A stretch of DNA of 64,000 nt, taken from positions 62,001 to 126,000 of the forward strand of contig CARDBT010000003.1 of NCBI GenBank assembly GCA_948957135.1. Reading direction: 5' to 3'. A program made the translations under genes and the position numbers. Of this stretch, positions 50,622 through 59,118 are shown piece by piece. The stretch is from COE1 sp910588595. GTDB lineage: Bacteria; Bacillota; Clostridia; Lachnospirales; Lachnospiraceae. Under the pieces are notes generated by a model. That model did not search any database. It had not been told where the DNA came from and saw only the letters and a list, made by a program, of their open reading frames with translations. How positions within the stretch are numbered: the first letter of the stretch is position 1; the number at the start of each line of letters is the position of its first letter.

Positions 50622-50717
50622 GATGCGTCAAGCCACGGTACGTGGCTTTGACATCCGCGAAGCGGTTTTTGCATGGCTTGACGCTTGTAACAGGAAGCCG
50701 AAGGCTGAACTGTTACA
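50622..50717 (+). repeat. Interspersed palindromic repeat, family 2, copy 2
   Basis: The core at 50655-50717 matches the reverse complement of 37770-37832 at 60 of 63 positions. Here the outer arms (GCGTCAAGCC / GGCTTGACGC) enclose an extra nested stem (AGCCACGGTACGTGGCT). There is no coding frame. Confidence 0.75.
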
Positions 50718-50882
50718 AAATTGGTGAAAATAGGTTACGTTATCAAAGGAACTGTGCTGCCGTAAAGTGAAAACAATTTGGTTGCGGCTTGTGAAAATGG
50801 CATATTTCGTGGCATTTCTGGATAGACTAAATCAACCGCAGACCACATAAAAGCGGAGTTTATAAATTGTTTAGAAAAATTG

Positions 50883-50909
50883 TTAGCACTCTATATTGAC
50901 GAGTGCTAA
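50883..50909 (+). promoter_or_regulatory. CIRCE element (HrcA operator)
   Basis: TTAGCACTC, 9 bases, GAGTGCTAA is an exact match to the CIRCE consensus. It overlaps the -35 region of the Hsp20 promoter, so HrcA represses the gene until heat shock. Confidence 0.95.
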
Positions 50910-50924
50910 CAAGTGTGTTATAAC
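50896..50924 (+). promoter_or_regulatory. Heat-shock gene promoter
   Basis: TTGACG (50896-50901), a 17-base spacer and TATAAC (50919-50924) overlap the CIRCE. The gap to the Hsp20 start is about 70 bases. Confidence 0.8.
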
Positions 50925-50996
50925 ACATATATAACAAATAAAACAACAGCTCTTGAAGCTGCCACACTTAAATTAAAATTTTAGGAGGAATGCATT

Positions 50997-51455
50997 ATGT
51001 TATTACCAAGTTCAAATGTGATCAACAGTATTTTTGGAGAAAGTTTATTCGATGATTTCTTTGAGGATTTCGCCCGTCCGGTGAGGACGTCTTCCCGTTA
51101 CAATACCTCCACAGGTATCATGAGGACAGATGTCAAGGAAAATGATAACGGCTACGAGCTGGATATCGATCTCCCGGGATGCAAGAAGGAGAATGTCAAG
51201 GCGGAGCTCAAGAACGGATATCTCACCATCAATGCCGAGACGAGCCAGAACAATGACCAGGAGGATGAGAACGGCAAATATATCCGCCGAGAGCGGTATT
51301 ACGGAACCTGCAGCAGAAGCTTCTATGTGGGGGAGGACGTGACACAGGAGGATATCAAAGCAAGATTTGAGGATGGTATCCTGAAAGTATGCGTGCCGAA
51401 AAAGGAGGCAAAACCTGCGGTTGAGGAGAGCAGGTATATTCAGATCGAAGGGTGA
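50997..51455 (+). CDS. hsp20: Small heat-shock protein Hsp20
   Basis: This 152-residue ATP-independent chaperone holds unfolded proteins. It has a short N-terminal arm (SLFDDFFEDF), the alpha-crystallin domain at about 40-140 (TDVKENDNGYELDIDLPGCKKENVKAELKNGYLTI in outline) and the IxI/V-type tail region around ESRYIQIEG. The RBS is TTAGGAGGAA. It is under CIRCE/HrcA control and is followed by a terminator, so it is monocistronic. Confidence 0.96.
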   Translation: MLLPSSNVINSIFGESLFDDFFEDFARPVRTSSRYNTSTGIMRTDVKENDNGYELDIDLPGCKKENVKAELKNGYLTINAETSQNNDQEDENGKYIRRERYYGTCSRSFYVGEDVTQEDIKARFEDGILKVCVPKKEAKPAVEESRYIQIEG

Positions 51456-51485
51456 TCAATAAATTTTCCTAAGCAAATATAAAAT

Positions 51486-51530
51486 AGCGTGCGGCAGGAT
51501 CTTCAATCTTACCGCACGCTGTTTTGTTTT
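51486..51530 (+). terminator. Terminator of the Hsp20 gene
   Basis: AGCGTGCGG (51486-51494) pairs with CCGCACGCT (51512-51520). The inner bases also pair partly, and GTTTTGTTTT follows. Confidence 0.85.
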
Positions 51531-51654
51531 AATCTCTCAAGGATAGTTCACTCAGTATAGTGCTCCGTCTCACTGGAAATAGAAAATGTATCAGATACAG
51601 TCGGATATAAACCAAAACGCACGGTTCCTGTATGGATAAAGGCTGAATCCGGAA

Positions 51655-51683
51655 TTGACATCGTGTGCCCTTTAGAGGATAAT
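51655..51683 (+). promoter_or_regulatory. Promoter, twin of 52578-52606
   Basis: TTGACA, 17 bases, GATAAT. The spacer ends CCCTTTAGAG, and the same CTTTTAGAGGATAAT context recurs at the second site. It lies 83 bases before the DUF7336-like gene. The rest of 51531-51765 shows no gene. Confidence 0.7.
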
Positions 51684-51765
51684 AAAATTAGGATCGTCCA
51701 CTATAAATATTTTTGTTTTGGGTGCAGCTATCCTTTAGGTGCGTTTTTCACTATGGAGGTTTTTT

Positions 51766-52245
51766 ATGGAAATATATATGTTGGAATACTATAAAGAGAC
51801 TGACGACGGTGATACGATAACAGAAGAGTACAACCTGATCGGCTTGTACCTTTCAAAGAAGGAAGCCCAGAATGCAAAAAGGAAGTTCGCTTTAGAGAGG
51901 AAGATTGATAAGAATCTTCTATTTGTCAGCATGTCTGAGATCGGGAAGGTACAGTGGGAAGGAGGATTTGTCAGCAGCGATGAAATATACCAGAACACTG
52001 TAACGTTGACAGCATGCTTCAATGAATGGCTGGGCATAGATAAAAGCCCTGAGGAATCATGGGAAGACAGCGAATATTACAATGCACTTTGCGATGTTGA
52101 ACAAGAGGTATACAACATCAAAGATATACAGGATATTGCGGAGCACATCAGGCAGGTTTGGAGCAGGCGGTTTCCTGACGAGAGAAAAAGTTTTGAGGAT
52201 TTCATGCGGATAGCGGAGAGTCTTATCACGAGATTGTGTTTATAA
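51766..52245 (+). CDS. DUF7336-like small protein
   Basis: This 159-residue soluble protein begins MEIYMLEYYKETDDGDTI. It then has IGLYLSKKEAQNAKRKF, the pattern of DUF7336 domains (a short tyrosine-rich strand, acidic loop, then an IGxYxSxxxA helix). The remaining part is helical and acidic with no catalytic motif. The ATG at 51766 follows TGGAGG. There is no known function. Similar genes often occur among toxin-immunity and accessory clusters, and a shorter relative follows at 52340. Confidence 0.6.
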   Translation: MEIYMLEYYKETDDGDTITEEYNLIGLYLSKKEAQNAKRKFALERKIDKNLLFVSMSEIGKVQWEGGFVSSDEIYQNTVTLTACFNEWLGIDKSPEESWEDSEYYNALCDVEQEVYNIKDIQDIAEHIRQVWSRRFPDERKSFEDFMRIAESLITRLCL

Positions 52246-52339
52246 ACTGTAATGCGAAAAAGAGATGTCCGAAATGCAGGGAATATCAGCATTTGTGAGT
52301 TGTTGATAAAACCTTCGGGAAGGGTGAGTGCGAGTCAGT

Positions 52340-52561
52340 ATGAAAATATATGCATTGTATCACATTTATGAAGAGACAGTCGATGAAACTGTTTATAAAC
52401 AGATCAAAAGAATAGGCTATTTTGAAACAAAAGGGGAATGCGAGGATATAATAAAAGTATTTATAACATACGTTGGATTCAGGGATCATCCCGAATCATG
52501 TTTTCAGATATTTGAGTATGAAGTGGGAAGAGAGTACTGGCGGAAAGAGTTTCTGTCGTAA
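52340..52561 (+). CDS. DUF7336-like small protein, short
   Basis: This 73-residue protein reads MKIYALYHIYEETVDET, then IKRIGYFETKGECEDIIK and GFRDHPESCFQIFEYEVG. This covers the complete DUF7336 core (LYHxYE, IGxFxTxxxA-like helix, PGF-type end). The RBS is weak (AAGGGTGAG, long spacing); an in-frame GTG at 52328 is an alternative start. Function unknown. It may share ancestry with the gene at 51766. Confidence 0.6.
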   Translation: MKIYALYHIYEETVDETVYKQIKRIGYFETKGECEDIIKVFITYVGFRDHPESCFQIFEYEVGREYWRKEFLS

Positions 52562-52577
52562 AGCACAAGGTGGATAA

Positions 52578-52606
52578 TTGACAGCATATGTCTTTTAGAG
52601 GATAAT
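52578..52606 (+). promoter_or_regulatory. Promoter, twin of 51655-51683
   Basis: TTGACA, 17 bases, GATAAT, with spacer end TCTTTTAGAG. The alignment with 51655-51683 is nearly complete from -35 to -10. It lies 41 bases before the gene at 52647. Confidence 0.7.
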
Positions 52607-52646
52607 GTGATGAAGGCTTTGCAGGGGATTCAAGGGAGGCGCTGCT

Positions 52647-53027
52647 ATGAACAATCGAAATAAATTAAGACAGATCGTTGTAAATCAAAAGCGATATCTG
52701 TGGAATTTTTATTATGACGATATGGATTTTGCAAATTATCCATACTCTTATTATTTTTTTGAGCCGGAAGAGAACAAGCGGCTGAAGGTCCGGGTTTATT
52801 TTACCAAATATGCGCCGAATATGAATATAGATGTCTATCCAGCAGGAGGAACGCCTTGTTTATACAAAGGAGAGCAGTGTGTAATGAATCTGTGCAGACC
52901 GCATTTTGCCAGGCAGATGATAGAGTATGTTTTTGCGAACTGCTGTCATATCAAGGATTTCGGCGAGCTTGAGATCAGAGATGGGGATGCAGTGTTGGAG
53001 GCGCTGGGTTATTCGGATTTTTATTGA
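52647..53027 (+). CDS. Hypothetical protein, small, aromatic-rich
   Basis: This 126-residue soluble protein is rich in Tyr, Phe and Asn near the N-terminus (KRYLWNFYYDDMDFANYP, YSYYFFEPEENK). A beta-rich middle and four Cys follow. No family is recognised and no signal peptide or TM is present. The size and composition are like immunity proteins of polymorphic toxins, but no toxin gene is adjacent. The RBS is GGGAGG. The stop overlaps the next frame by 4 bases. Confidence 0.55.
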   Translation: MNNRNKLRQIVVNQKRYLWNFYYDDMDFANYPYSYYFFEPEENKRLKVRVYFTKYAPNMNIDVYPAGGTPCLYKGEQCVMNLCRPHFARQMIEYVFANCCHIKDFGELEIRDGDAVLEALGYSDFY

Positions 53028-53317
53028 GGGGCAAAGGGGCGGATGTTTCAGCGCACAGAGAACATCGGATTTGTCACCCTCTGGTTGAAAATAGCAACTG
53101 TCTGCGCTGTGTCTCCTGCGGTATGTGGCTATATATGCCGGGAAAAGAAGATTTGCCTGTATGTCTCGAGGATTGTAAAATGGTAAAACAAATACCATTA
53201 TGTCCCAGCTGTGCATGGGAGCTGGAGAAGGACATGGAAAATGAAGAGTTTGTCAGGAAACTGAGGGAGAGAAGTGTGTTTTGCAATCCTGATCTGAGCG
53301 CCCGCGGAAACGAATGA
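53024..53317 (+). CDS. Small zinc-ribbon-like protein
   Basis: This 97-residue frame begins at a TTG overlapping the previous stop (TTGA). It has three Cys groups: CLRCVSC, CLEDC and CPSC, suggesting a zinc-binding fold. The C-terminal 30 residues are acidic-helical. There is no better start before the first Cys pair, so the TTG and translational coupling are assumed. Function unknown. Confidence 0.5.
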   Translation: MRGKGADVSAHREHRICHPLVENSNCLRCVSCGMWLYMPGKEDLPVCLEDCKMVKQIPLCPSCAWELEKDMENEEFVRKLRERSVFCNPDLSARGNE

Positions 53318-53354
53318 ACAGAAGTTCGCGATCTGAAAATAGGAGGGAATGTAT

Positions 53355-53882
53355 ATGATTCAATTGATCAAAGGAGATATCACAAAAATTGACAATGTTG
53401 ATGCGATCGTCAACGCGGCAAACAGCAGCCTGCTGGGCGGCGGGGGTGTCGACGGTGCGATCCACAGGGCGGCGGGACCCGATCTATTGTTTGAATGCCG
53501 ACTGCTGGGCGGCTGCAAGACGGGACAGGCAAAGATCACGAAAGCGTACCGGCTCCCCTGCAGACATATCATTCACACAGTCGGACCCGTTTGGAATGGA
53601 GGAAGTCACAACGAGGATAAGCTGCTGGCAGACTGCTACCAGAATTCGCTCAAGCTGGCGGCGGAACACAACATCAGAACAATCGCATTTCCGTCCATAT
53701 CGACAGGGATCTACGCGTTTCCGGTGGAGCGTGCAGCGAAGATCGCCATCGGAACCGTCGAGCGGTTTTTAGCTGAAAATCCAGAATTATTTGACATGGT
53801 TTTGTGGGTGCTGTTTGATGACAGGACCAAGGAGGCGTACGAAGAAGCAGTACAGATGATTAAAAATAGGGATCATATATGA
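53355..53882 (+). CDS. Macro-domain protein (ADP-ribose/O-acetyl-ADP-ribose hydrolase)
   Basis: This 175-residue single macro domain has the ligand-binding loops DAIVNAANSSLLGGGGVDGAIH and SISTGIYAFPVERAA. These are diagnostic of MacroD-type enzymes that remove ADP-ribose or deacetylate O-acetyl-ADP-ribose. The ATG at 53355 is 7 bases after AGGAGGG; the ATG at 53349 is too close. The gene overlaps the following membrane protein gene by 4 bp (ATGA). Confidence 0.93.
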   Translation: MIQLIKGDITKIDNVDAIVNAANSSLLGGGGVDGAIHRAAGPDLLFECRLLGGCKTGQAKITKAYRLPCRHIIHTVGPVWNGGSHNEDKLLADCYQNSLKLAAEHNIRTIAFPSISTGIYAFPVERAAKIAIGTVERFLAENPELFDMVLWVLFDDRTKEAYEEAVQMIKNRDHI

Positions 53883-54493
53883 ATTTAGTGGGCATTATTT
53901 TTTCAGTGATCGGCGGAATTTGTATGGTGTTGTTGATCGCCCTGCCGATCGGTATGATCGGGCTGAATATATATGGCAGCGCCGAGGAAAAAAGATATAT
54001 GGAGGAGCAGAGCCAGACGGGCAGGGACAAACAGCGTATGCTGGATTTCATGCAGATCGTGATGAAGGAATACTATCATGACTATACCTATGCTGTCGGA
54101 AATTACTCGATTCTGGTGGGACGCTACAGGAGGTACTTTTACCCGTATATCGTATGTTTTAATGAGCGTGATATCGTGGTCATTTCCTATAGAATGCGGG
54201 CAGATGGGACGCTGATCTGCAGGGATGTCCTTCCGGTTGACTGGAGCTGTATGCGCTTGAAATACCGCATACAAAACGAGGGCGTAAAGCTGGTATTTCA
54301 GCTGGGAAAGACAAAAATGCATATCAATGTGAACAAAACAGTGAGAGCGATGGAGACGAAACCGTGGTTTGATGAGACGGGGGACACGCCGCTGGGGGTC
54401 TATCAGGCGCAGGAGGTAGACCAGCTGATTCGATATCTGCCTCATTATGGATACCGCTCCAGACAAGGACACACAGAAAATATAAACGGCTGA
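53879..54493 (+). CDS. Membrane-anchored hypothetical protein
   Basis: This 204-residue protein has one N-terminal TM (about 3-28, IIFSVIGGICMVLLIALPIGMI in two overlapping parts). A cytoplasmic or external basic domain of about 170 residues follows, with strand-rich segments such as NYSILVGRYRRYFYPYIVCF. No motif is recognised. It is coupled to the macro-domain gene by an ATGA overlap and followed 40 bp later by another membrane protein. Confidence 0.6.
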   Translation: MNLVGIIFSVIGGICMVLLIALPIGMIGLNIYGSAEEKRYMEEQSQTGRDKQRMLDFMQIVMKEYYHDYTYAVGNYSILVGRYRRYFYPYIVCFNERDIVVISYRMRADGTLICRDVLPVDWSCMRLKYRIQNEGVKLVFQLGKTKMHINVNKTVRAMETKPWFDETGDTPLGVYQAQEVDQLIRYLPHYGYRSRQGHTENING

Positions 54494-54533
54494 TTTTTGG
54501 TCGGATAGAGTATTGGGAAAGGGCAGGGACAGG

Positions 54534-55379
54534 ATGTGGAACAGACTAAAGATCGTGCTTGTGATCACTGCGATGTGCACGGGAATCAGTATTATATTTT
54601 TGGAGGCGGTCTTCATTGGCTCCGGCATGTGGAGCGTACGGCTTGCGGCGCGGCGCGAACCGGTTGACCTGTTTTCGGGATCATGCGATGTGTCGCAGCT
54701 TGAAGAAATGGATGTGGTCTGCGGTACGATCTATGAACTGTGCGGAAGATATGACTATACATACGACGACTATGTCAGCGACATTGCATATTACTATGTA
54801 TTGCCGATAGACACAGCCGGTACTGTCTGTTATATGGGGATCAGAGAGACCAAGGGGAGGAAAAGCCTGTTCCGGAAGTTGTCTGTGAAGACAGCGTTTG
54901 ATGTCAAGGAGCGGGGGATCAATGTGAAAGACGACGCGTCAACGTATACGGATGCGCAAGGAGAACCCATTTTTGTGGAGGGATTTCTCTTCAGGATGAG
55001 TGAGCGTCAGTATAACACATTTCAGGCATGGCTGGAAAAGGCGGGTGTTGATGGGCAGGCGCTTCCATATTATATAAAAGAACAGGACATTGCAGGATTG
55101 AAGCGCGCATATACGAGAGGGCTGCTCAGCAGTATGGCGGGTGTTGTCATGGTCGCAGGAAGCATAACAGCGCTGATCCGCTGGAGAAGGAGAAGCAGGC
55201 GCCAGACGCATATATCAATAGGAGACACCCTGTATGAAAAATCCCAGTTGACGCGGGTAAATCAATTGATCGAGCATGTTGAGCAGATGCAGGCAGTATA
55301 TGAACTGAGCCGGATCACGGGCATGGAGCTGCCGCAGGCGGAGCGGATCGTCAGGAAGTGGTATCGCTACTGGTATTAA
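54534..55379 (+). CDS. Two-TM hypothetical membrane protein
   Basis: This is a 281-residue protein. It has an N-terminal TM (about 5-28), an external domain of about 165 residues, and a second TM near 195-213. A basic cytoplasmic tail follows (RWRRRSRRQ) with a helical segment (VNQLIEHVEQMQAVYELSRI). The ATG at 54534 follows GGGCAGGGAC; the frame starts earlier without support. Not recognised. It is in line with the neighbouring small genes. Confidence 0.55.
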   Translation: MWNRLKIVLVITAMCTGISIIFLEAVFIGSGMWSVRLAARREPVDLFSGSCDVSQLEEMDVVCGTIYELCGRYDYTYDDYVSDIAYYYVLPIDTAGTVCYMGIRETKGRKSLFRKLSVKTAFDVKERGINVKDDASTYTDAQGEPIFVEGFLFRMSERQYNTFQAWLEKAGVDGQALPYYIKEQDIAGLKRAYTRGLLSSMAGVVMVAGSITALIRWRRRSRRQTHISIGDTLYEKSQLTRVNQLIEHVEQMQAVYELSRITGMELPQAERIVRKWYRYWY

Positions 55380-55413
55380 TGAGCAATAATACATATGCAC
55401 AGGAGGGGATAAA

Positions 55414-56214
55414 ATGGTGATCGACAGACAGAGGGCGTTGGCGGCGTTTCAGAAATATACCGGAAATTATGATATCACTGACGAGAAAGTCAAGTTGAAG
55501 ATCGACCATACCTACAGGGTATGTGCGCTGTGTGAGCAGATTGCCGCACAGTCAGGATTTGACGAGGACGAGATCAGGTTGTCATGGCTCACAGGGCTGC
55601 TGCACGACGTGGGGCGCTTTGAGCAGTTGAGGCGCTACGGCACATTTATCGACGCGCAGTCCATAGACCACGCGGCGTTTGGTGCGGACATACTGTTCAG
55701 GGAAGGAAAGATCAGGGATTATGTGGAGGACGCGTCAGAGGATGAACTCCTCGAAAAAGCAGTGCGCTGTCACAGCGCATACCGTGTTCCCGTAGACTAT
55801 ACGCCGCGGGAGAAGCGGTTTGCAGACCTGCTGCGCGACGCGGACAAGATCGATATAGTAAAAGTCAATGTCATCGTGCCAATCGAGGAGATCTACAATG
55901 TGACAACTTATGACTTGACGCACTGCAGCGTGACGGAGGAGGTCCTGCAGGCATTTTACGAAGAGCACTGCATCCTTAGAAATCTGAAAAGGACACCTGT
56001 TGACAATGTAGTCGGACATATCTCGCTGGTGTATGAGCTGGTCTATCCCATGAGCTGTCAGATCGTGCAGAAACAGGGTTATCTGCACCGGCTGATGGAT
56101 TTTCACTCGGAGCTGCCAAAGACAAATGAGCAGTTTGCGAAGATACGGGAGAAGATGGAGCAGTATTTGAAGCGCAAAACGTTGTCAGCATTGTCAGGAT
56201 CTGTCCAGAGATGA
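55414..56214 (+). CDS. HD-domain phosphohydrolase
   Basis: This 266-residue metal-dependent hydrolase is of HD type. It has His in KIDHTYRV, the HD pair in GLLHDVGRFEQ, further His in QSIDHAAFGAD and VRCHSAYR, and the final Asp in LRDADKIDIV. This set gives the complete HD metal site. Substrates in the family are nucleotides or phosphoesters, and none can be assigned here. The RBS is AGGAGGGG. The stop overlaps the start of a tiny frame (56211) leading toward the Wadjet operon. Confidence 0.9.
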   Translation: MVIDRQRALAAFQKYTGNYDITDEKVKLKIDHTYRVCALCEQIAAQSGFDEDEIRLSWLTGLLHDVGRFEQLRRYGTFIDAQSIDHAAFGADILFREGKIRDYVEDASEDELLEKAVRCHSAYRVPVDYTPREKRFADLLRDADKIDIVKVNVIVPIEEIYNVTTYDLTHCSVTEEVLQAFYEEHCILRNLKRTPVDNVVGHISLVYELVYPMSCQIVQKQGYLHRLMDFHSELPKTNEQFAKIREKMEQYLKRKTLSALSGSVQR

Positions 56215-56345
56215 TTTGCGTCAAGGATGTCATAAAGGATCAGCCACAGATCAGTCTGCAGCTGGAAGACGATCGCGGGCGCATGATGAAAAGGCATAAG
56301 GGACAACGCGCTATAGCAGGATTGTCTGATGCCAACTATGAATAG
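56211..56345 (+). CDS. 44-residue open frame between HD gene and Wadjet operon
   Basis: The ATG overlaps the HD-gene stop (ATGA). The frame encodes 44 hydrophilic residues (MICVKDVIKDQPQISLQL, then DDRGRMMKRHKGQR and ending SDANYE), and stops 30 bp before jetD. The overlap suggests coupling, but there is no independent support such as a motif. Treat it as a possible small protein. Confidence 0.35.
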   Translation: MICVKDVIKDQPQISLQLEDDRGRMMKRHKGQRAIAGLSDANYE

Positions 56346-56375
56346 GAATGAAGGAATGAAGGAACGGAGATTGGA

Positions 56376-57377
56376 ATGAAGAGGACGAATCTGGACGCCT
56401 TGTCCGCGCATTACAGGATAGCTGACTATAAGGAGCTCTACACAAAGGTCATCGCACTGATCGACAGCCGGAAGATCAAGCCGGTGAAGGCGTCCGGAAA
56501 AAACGGAAAGTCGCCGGCTCTCTACAGGGAGTATTGGATCATCGAGGAGAAGCGGGATATATCCGAGTATATCTATGAGCTGAACTATGAGATCGTCCCG
56601 TCCATTTCCACGGACTATTACCGGGCGCACATTGACCAGTACATTCAGGACAGGCAGTGGGTCCTGCTCTTGAACGACTATATCAAAAACAATGATTTTA
56701 TGACACGCATGTCAGAAAACGAGCGCAGTTTTGACATCTGGCACAGGGAGAAATTTTTGAAGCAGGAGCAGGGAAAGAAGATACTGAAGCGCTGCGGATT
56801 GGAGACAGCGTTCTTTAATTATTACAGGACGACAGAGCCGATCGCGTACTACACAGCGACGCGGCAGACGCCGCAGAACCTGCTGGTTCTTGAAAATAAG
56901 GACACTTTTTACAGTATGCGCAAGTGTCTGATGCACGGCGGGGAAATGCATACGATCTGCGGCACACCGATCGGGACTTTGATCTATGGGGCTGGAAAGG
57001 GGATCATCGCGGCATTTTCGGATCTTGATACCAGCGGCGAGCCGTACATGCTGGCACCGGAAAACCGTATTTTATATTTTGGCGATCTGGACTATGAGGG
57101 GATCCGAATTTATGAAAAATTTGCTGAAAAGTTTGCCGCGGCATACGGCGCACAGTATGATATCCGGCTCTTTCAGTGTGCTTATGAGCGGATGCTCACA
57201 AAGGCAGACCGCATTGGCATCGAGGATCTTCCGCGCACGAAGGAGGGGCAGAACCGGAATATCGGCAGTCTGTTTCTTGGCTGGTTCTCACAGCCGCAGC
57301 AGACAAGGATCAAGGAGATTCTCGAACAGGACAGGTACATTCCGCAGGAGATATTGAACATACAGGATATGGTGTGA
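56376..57377 (+). CDS. jetD: Wadjet protein JetD (DUF2220, Toprim-type nuclease)
   Basis: This 333-residue protein is the nuclease subunit of Wadjet. The C-terminal part (about 170-320) has the Toprim metal site: Glu in LLVLENKDTF and the DxD in YFGDLDYEG. The N-terminal 160 residues are the helical arm/winged-helix region. In characterised Wadjet, JetD cuts small circular DNA after the SMC motor has extruded a loop around the whole plasmid. Here jetD is first in the operon, not last as in the best-known jetABCD loci. The RBS is weak (GGAGATTGG). jetA follows after 76 bp. Confidence 0.88.
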   Translation: MKRTNLDALSAHYRIADYKELYTKVIALIDSRKIKPVKASGKNGKSPALYREYWIIEEKRDISEYIYELNYEIVPSISTDYYRAHIDQYIQDRQWVLLLNDYIKNNDFMTRMSENERSFDIWHREKFLKQEQGKKILKRCGLETAFFNYYRTTEPIAYYTATRQTPQNLLVLENKDTFYSMRKCLMHGGEMHTICGTPIGTLIYGAGKGIIAAFSDLDTSGEPYMLAPENRILYFGDLDYEGIRIYEKFAEKFAAAYGAQYDIRLFQCAYERMLTKADRIGIEDLPRTKEGQNRNIGSLFLGWFSQPQQTRIKEILEQDRYIPQEILNIQDMV

Positions 57378-57453
57378 GCAATACAGTGATGCAGATGGCG
57401 AGGGATATTCGGATCAGTTGTACATAAAAATGCTTTGCGCATGAGGAGAGACG

Positions 57454-59118
57454 ATGCAGTATGAATTTTTAAAGCAGTTTGCAAGGAGGATGAAGCATGT
57501 CGGGATGTATGCCCTTCTCCTGCAGAACAGCATGGCGAAACAGACATGGAAGCAGTATGGATTTGCAAAAACGGACGAGCAGGTCAACGCGATCTTTGCG
57601 GTGATGCTGTATATCATGGAGCAGTCGCTCAGGGAGGAGAGCTGCACGATGGACGATATCGGCGCGTACATCGACAATCTCAACGCGGGCTTTTTTCAGA
57701 AAAACATGTCCTACGACGACTGCAAGAAGCTGGGGGATTTTATCGTGAACGTCATTTTGTCGAATGAGGGCAGGGCGATGTATTTTGACGGCTTTGACTT
57801 TGACAGCAGGGCGTACAGGAGCATGAATGTCAGCTATATCGCAAACCGCATCATCTACGTGGACGAGGGGGTAAAGAGAACCTCCTACTATCTGACGGAG
57901 GACGGCTATAATTTAATGCTCTCCACACTCGAGATCGAGAATAACATGAAGCTCACGATCCATGAGATGATCTTCAAGCTCCATCTGGAAAAGCAGAGTT
58001 ATGACAAGGCGGTCGACGAGATCAAGAATGTCTTTAATTTCATGCGCATACAGCTGCAGAAGATCGAGGAGGCGATGCTGCGCGTGCGGCGCAATGCGCT
58101 GAGCTACTCTGTTGCGGACTACGAGGCACTCATGCATGAAAATATGGAGACGATCGGCGACACGAAGGAGAAGTTTACAGGCTATCGCGAGATGGTCAGG
58201 CTCAGGGCGTCCGAGCTGGAACAGCAGAATATCAACGTGCAGAAGCTGGATGCCAGGGAGGAGGAGAAGCTTGAGAACCTCCGCATCATCGAGGGATATC
58301 TGAACAGGACGATCGACGAGCACCAGAAGATATTGAACTTGCATTTTGACTTGAAGCTGCTGTATGACCGGGAGCTGCAGTCGCTCGCCCAGATGTCGCT
58401 GATCCGGCGGTTTTCCATACGGACAGAGCTCTACGACAAGGTGCTGGAAAATCCGCAGTATCTCGAGAATCTGGATATTTTTTTAAGGCCGCTGTTCCAT
58501 CAGCAGATCCCCAGGATCTACAATCTGAACAAGTGTACGGAACTGCAGCGCCCGATCCGCAAGAAGGCAGCGGAGGAGGCGGAGGAGCTGCTGGACTTTG
58601 ACGAGAAGCAGTGGCAGGATGAGCTCGAGCGCAGGAAGCGGGAAAGGCTGAAAACGTACGAGGACGCGCTGGCGTTTCTCCTCGACGCGGCGCTGAGAAA
58701 GGGAAGTCTGTCGCTGGAGGAGCTGAGAGGGATCCTGGAGGCGGACGCGGCGGCGCGGGAGATCTGCATACCGTCGGTCGACGTCTTTAAAGAGATCATG
58801 GTGGAACTGATCAGAAACCGCGAGATCGTCATGGACACACTGCGCAGAGAGAAGAGCGAATTCATAACGGAGCAGGCAAACGATTTCCAGCTGAACGATA
58901 TGCTGCTGGGGCTTACCGGGAAAGGTGCCAAAAATTTTGAACAGAGGAAAAGGATCCAAAAGATATTCACGGAGCGGTCGGAGGACGGAGCTGTTGTGAC
59001 GTTTGAGGGTGTGAAGGACGGGCTGGGCGCAGAGAGAACGATCCGCTGCACGAACGTGGTCATCACCCTGGAGCTGGGAGATATGCGAGAGATAAGGAGG
59101 GATCAGTATGGCGTATGA
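57454..59118 (+). CDS. jetA: Wadjet protein JetA (DUF5716-like kleisin)
   Basis: This 554-residue protein has winged-helix segments at the N-terminus (QYEFLKQFARRMKHVGMY; YYLTEDGYNLMLS). Long helical/coiled-coil regions at about 180-400 link the SMC heads like a kleisin. A C-terminal winged helix leads to a short tail (FEGVKDGLGAERTIRCTNVV). The sequence matches the DUF5716 type of JetA more than the DUF3375 type, which points to a type other than classic type I. The RBS is GAGGAGA. It overlaps jetB by 11 bp. Confidence 0.88.
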   Translation: MQYEFLKQFARRMKHVGMYALLLQNSMAKQTWKQYGFAKTDEQVNAIFAVMLYIMEQSLREESCTMDDIGAYIDNLNAGFFQKNMSYDDCKKLGDFIVNVILSNEGRAMYFDGFDFDSRAYRSMNVSYIANRIIYVDEGVKRTSYYLTEDGYNLMLSTLEIENNMKLTIHEMIFKLHLEKQSYDKAVDEIKNVFNFMRIQLQKIEEAMLRVRRNALSYSVADYEALMHENMETIGDTKEKFTGYREMVRLRASELEQQNINVQKLDAREEEKLENLRIIEGYLNRTIDEHQKILNLHFDLKLLYDRELQSLAQMSLIRRFSIRTELYDKVLENPQYLENLDIFLRPLFHQQIPRIYNLNKCTELQRPIRKKAAEEAEELLDFDEKQWQDELERRKRERLKTYEDALAFLLDAALRKGSLSLEELRGILEADAAAREICIPSVDVFKEIMVELIRNREIVMDTLRREKSEFITEQANDFQLNDMLLGLTGKGAKNFEQRKRIQKIFTERSEDGAVVTFEGVKDGLGAERTIRCTNVVITLELGDMREIRRDQYGV

